A DNA stretch of 41,556 bases, taken from the NCBI GenBank assembly GCA_964452115.1, contig CAYVKY010000003.1, positions 1-41,556 on the forward strand. Reading direction: 5' to 3'. The first letter of the stretch is position 1; each line of letters begins with the position of its first letter. Both the position numbers and the translations under genes were made by a program. This DNA comes from CAYVKY01 sp964452115 (GTDB taxonomy: Bacteria; Bacteroidota; Ignavibacteria; Tepidaquicellales; Tepidaquicellaceae). Positions 41,289-41,556 of this stretch are shown here, one piece after another. The notes under the pieces are model-generated. The model saw only the letters and a list, made by a program, of their open reading frames with translations, did no database searches and was not told where the DNA came from.

Positions 41289-41433
41289 GAACTCCTATTG
41301 AGTTTTTATAAAACTCCATAGGAGTTTCATATTGTAGCAATGGAATGTAATGAAATAACAACTCCGTAGGAGCTGAATAATCTGATTAAAAAAATGAAAA
41401 AAATCAAATTTGAAAAGTGAAGCGAAAATTTTA
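41289..41433. repeat. Full copy of the dispersed palindromic repeat element (copy 2)
   Basis: A degraded first palindrome begins near 41289, then AAACTCC-ATA-GGAGTTT (41311-41327), a 31-base linker, CAACTCC-GTA-GGAGCTG (41359-41375), a GAATAATCTGATTAA linker and the tail starting ATCAAATTTG (41403). The core 41311-41375 differs from 27052-27116 at 7 of 65 positions, in the same orientation. The conserved linker between the two palindromes shows the two copies are related by descent, not by chance. Confidence 0.8.
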
Positions 41434-41486
41434 GTGGGGATTGATTCCGAATTTTACAAAATATTTCAAAAATCTATCAGTTTTTT

Positions 41487-41520
41487 GCGGAGAAGGAGAG
41501 ATTCGAACTCTCTATTGCAA
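41487..41520 (-). tRNA. tRNA-Ser 3'-end segment, partial gene or attachment-site duplicate
   Basis: On the minus strand: part of a variable arm, the T stem GAGAG (41508-41512) and CTCTC (41496-41500) around a TTCGAAT loop (41501-41507), then the acceptor strand CTTCTCC (41489-41495), discriminator G (41488) and CA instead of CCA. The acceptor strand and G73 fit tRNA-Ser. A 4-bp arm ATTG/CAAT precedes the T stem. The next 30 bases toward 41556 contain no pairable anticodon arm, so a normal complete tRNA is not visible. It may be a tRNA 3' fragment copied by an integrating element, or a gene cut and interrupted at the window edge. Confidence 0.6.
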
Positions 41521-41556
41521 CAATAAGTAATTTCGCCGTGTTCTGTAATCCTGTGA

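Noticed and set aside
41487..41556. A complete tRNA or tmRNA at the right edge
   Set aside because: No anticodon stem can be formed in the 30 bases left of the window edge (minus strand), and the acceptor strand does not carry the G-U pair and Ala identity of tmRNA.

Overview
The window looks like a chromosomal segment from a member of the Bacteroidota/FCB lineage, most likely class Ignavibacteria. I infer this from several signs: a PorX-type regulator and C-terminal type IX secretion (T9SS) sorting domains, one with the NYPNPFNP-VTTIKF style typical of Ignavibacteria-like genomes; an OstA-like plus LptC plus KdsD lipopolysaccharide block; BshA of bacillithiol synthesis; AT-rich intergenic DNA; and promoter candidates of the Bacteroidota form TTG-N20-TAnnTTTG. 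Shine-Dalgarno sequences are present at some genes, and TTG starts are frequent (tsaE, tsaB, glmU-like, folB, folK, one porin-like gene). No taxonomic marker RNA is present, so the placement is inference.

Layout. 1-7853 (+): the tail of an unknown gene, an exported choloylglycine-hydrolase-family enzyme, an AAA+ ATPase, glutamate dehydrogenase, and a 1058-residue GAF / PEP-synthase-type ATP-grasp / nucleotidyltransferase fusion. 7905-11732 (-): a metallophosphoesterase, then an LPS block (OstA/LptA-like, LptC, KdsD). 11894-22774 (+): one tightly packed run of rlmD, porX, tsaE, tsaB, accD, panC, panD, a GlmU-type uridylyltransferase, glmM, hutI and a soluble PAS histidine kinase, closed by a strong hairpin terminator. 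22867-26827 (-): a T9SS-tagged arylsulfotransferase-like protein, then an EamA transporter and an MFS transporter. 26828-27375: a gene-free patch built from small palindromic repeats. 27376-35115 (-): bshA, a Ppx/GppA-HD phosphatase, a GT9 glycosyltransferase, two small envelope proteins (one only 54 residues), a deoxynucleoside kinase, folK, folB, sucD and a charged lipoprotein. 35186-37057 (+): pgi and ferritin. 37143-39279 (-): an AlkD-like protein and two paralogous outer-membrane beta-barrel proteins. 39527-41067 (+): two secreted proteins of unknown function, the second little more than a signal peptide plus a T9SS sorting domain. 41068-41556: gene-free, with a second full copy of the repeat element and a tRNA-Ser 3'-end-like sequence on the minus strand.

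Themes. Most genes are housekeeping functions of cell-envelope precursor supply (KdsD, LptC, OstA, GlmU-like, GlmM, GT9), cofactors (PanC, PanD, FolK, FolB, BshA), translation (RlmD, TsaB, TsaE) and central metabolism (GDH, SucD, PGI, AccD). Accessory features are the T9SS cargo, the paired barrels, the repeat elements and the possible integration site at the right edge. I see no CRISPR array, no transposase, no complete tRNA or rRNA, and no obvious defence system. The least conventional items are the GAF/ATP-grasp/nucleotidyltransferase fusion, the sorting-domain-only protein, the two-copy palindromic element, the GC-rich multi-hairpin element between folK and the kinase gene, and the tRNA-Ser fragment.
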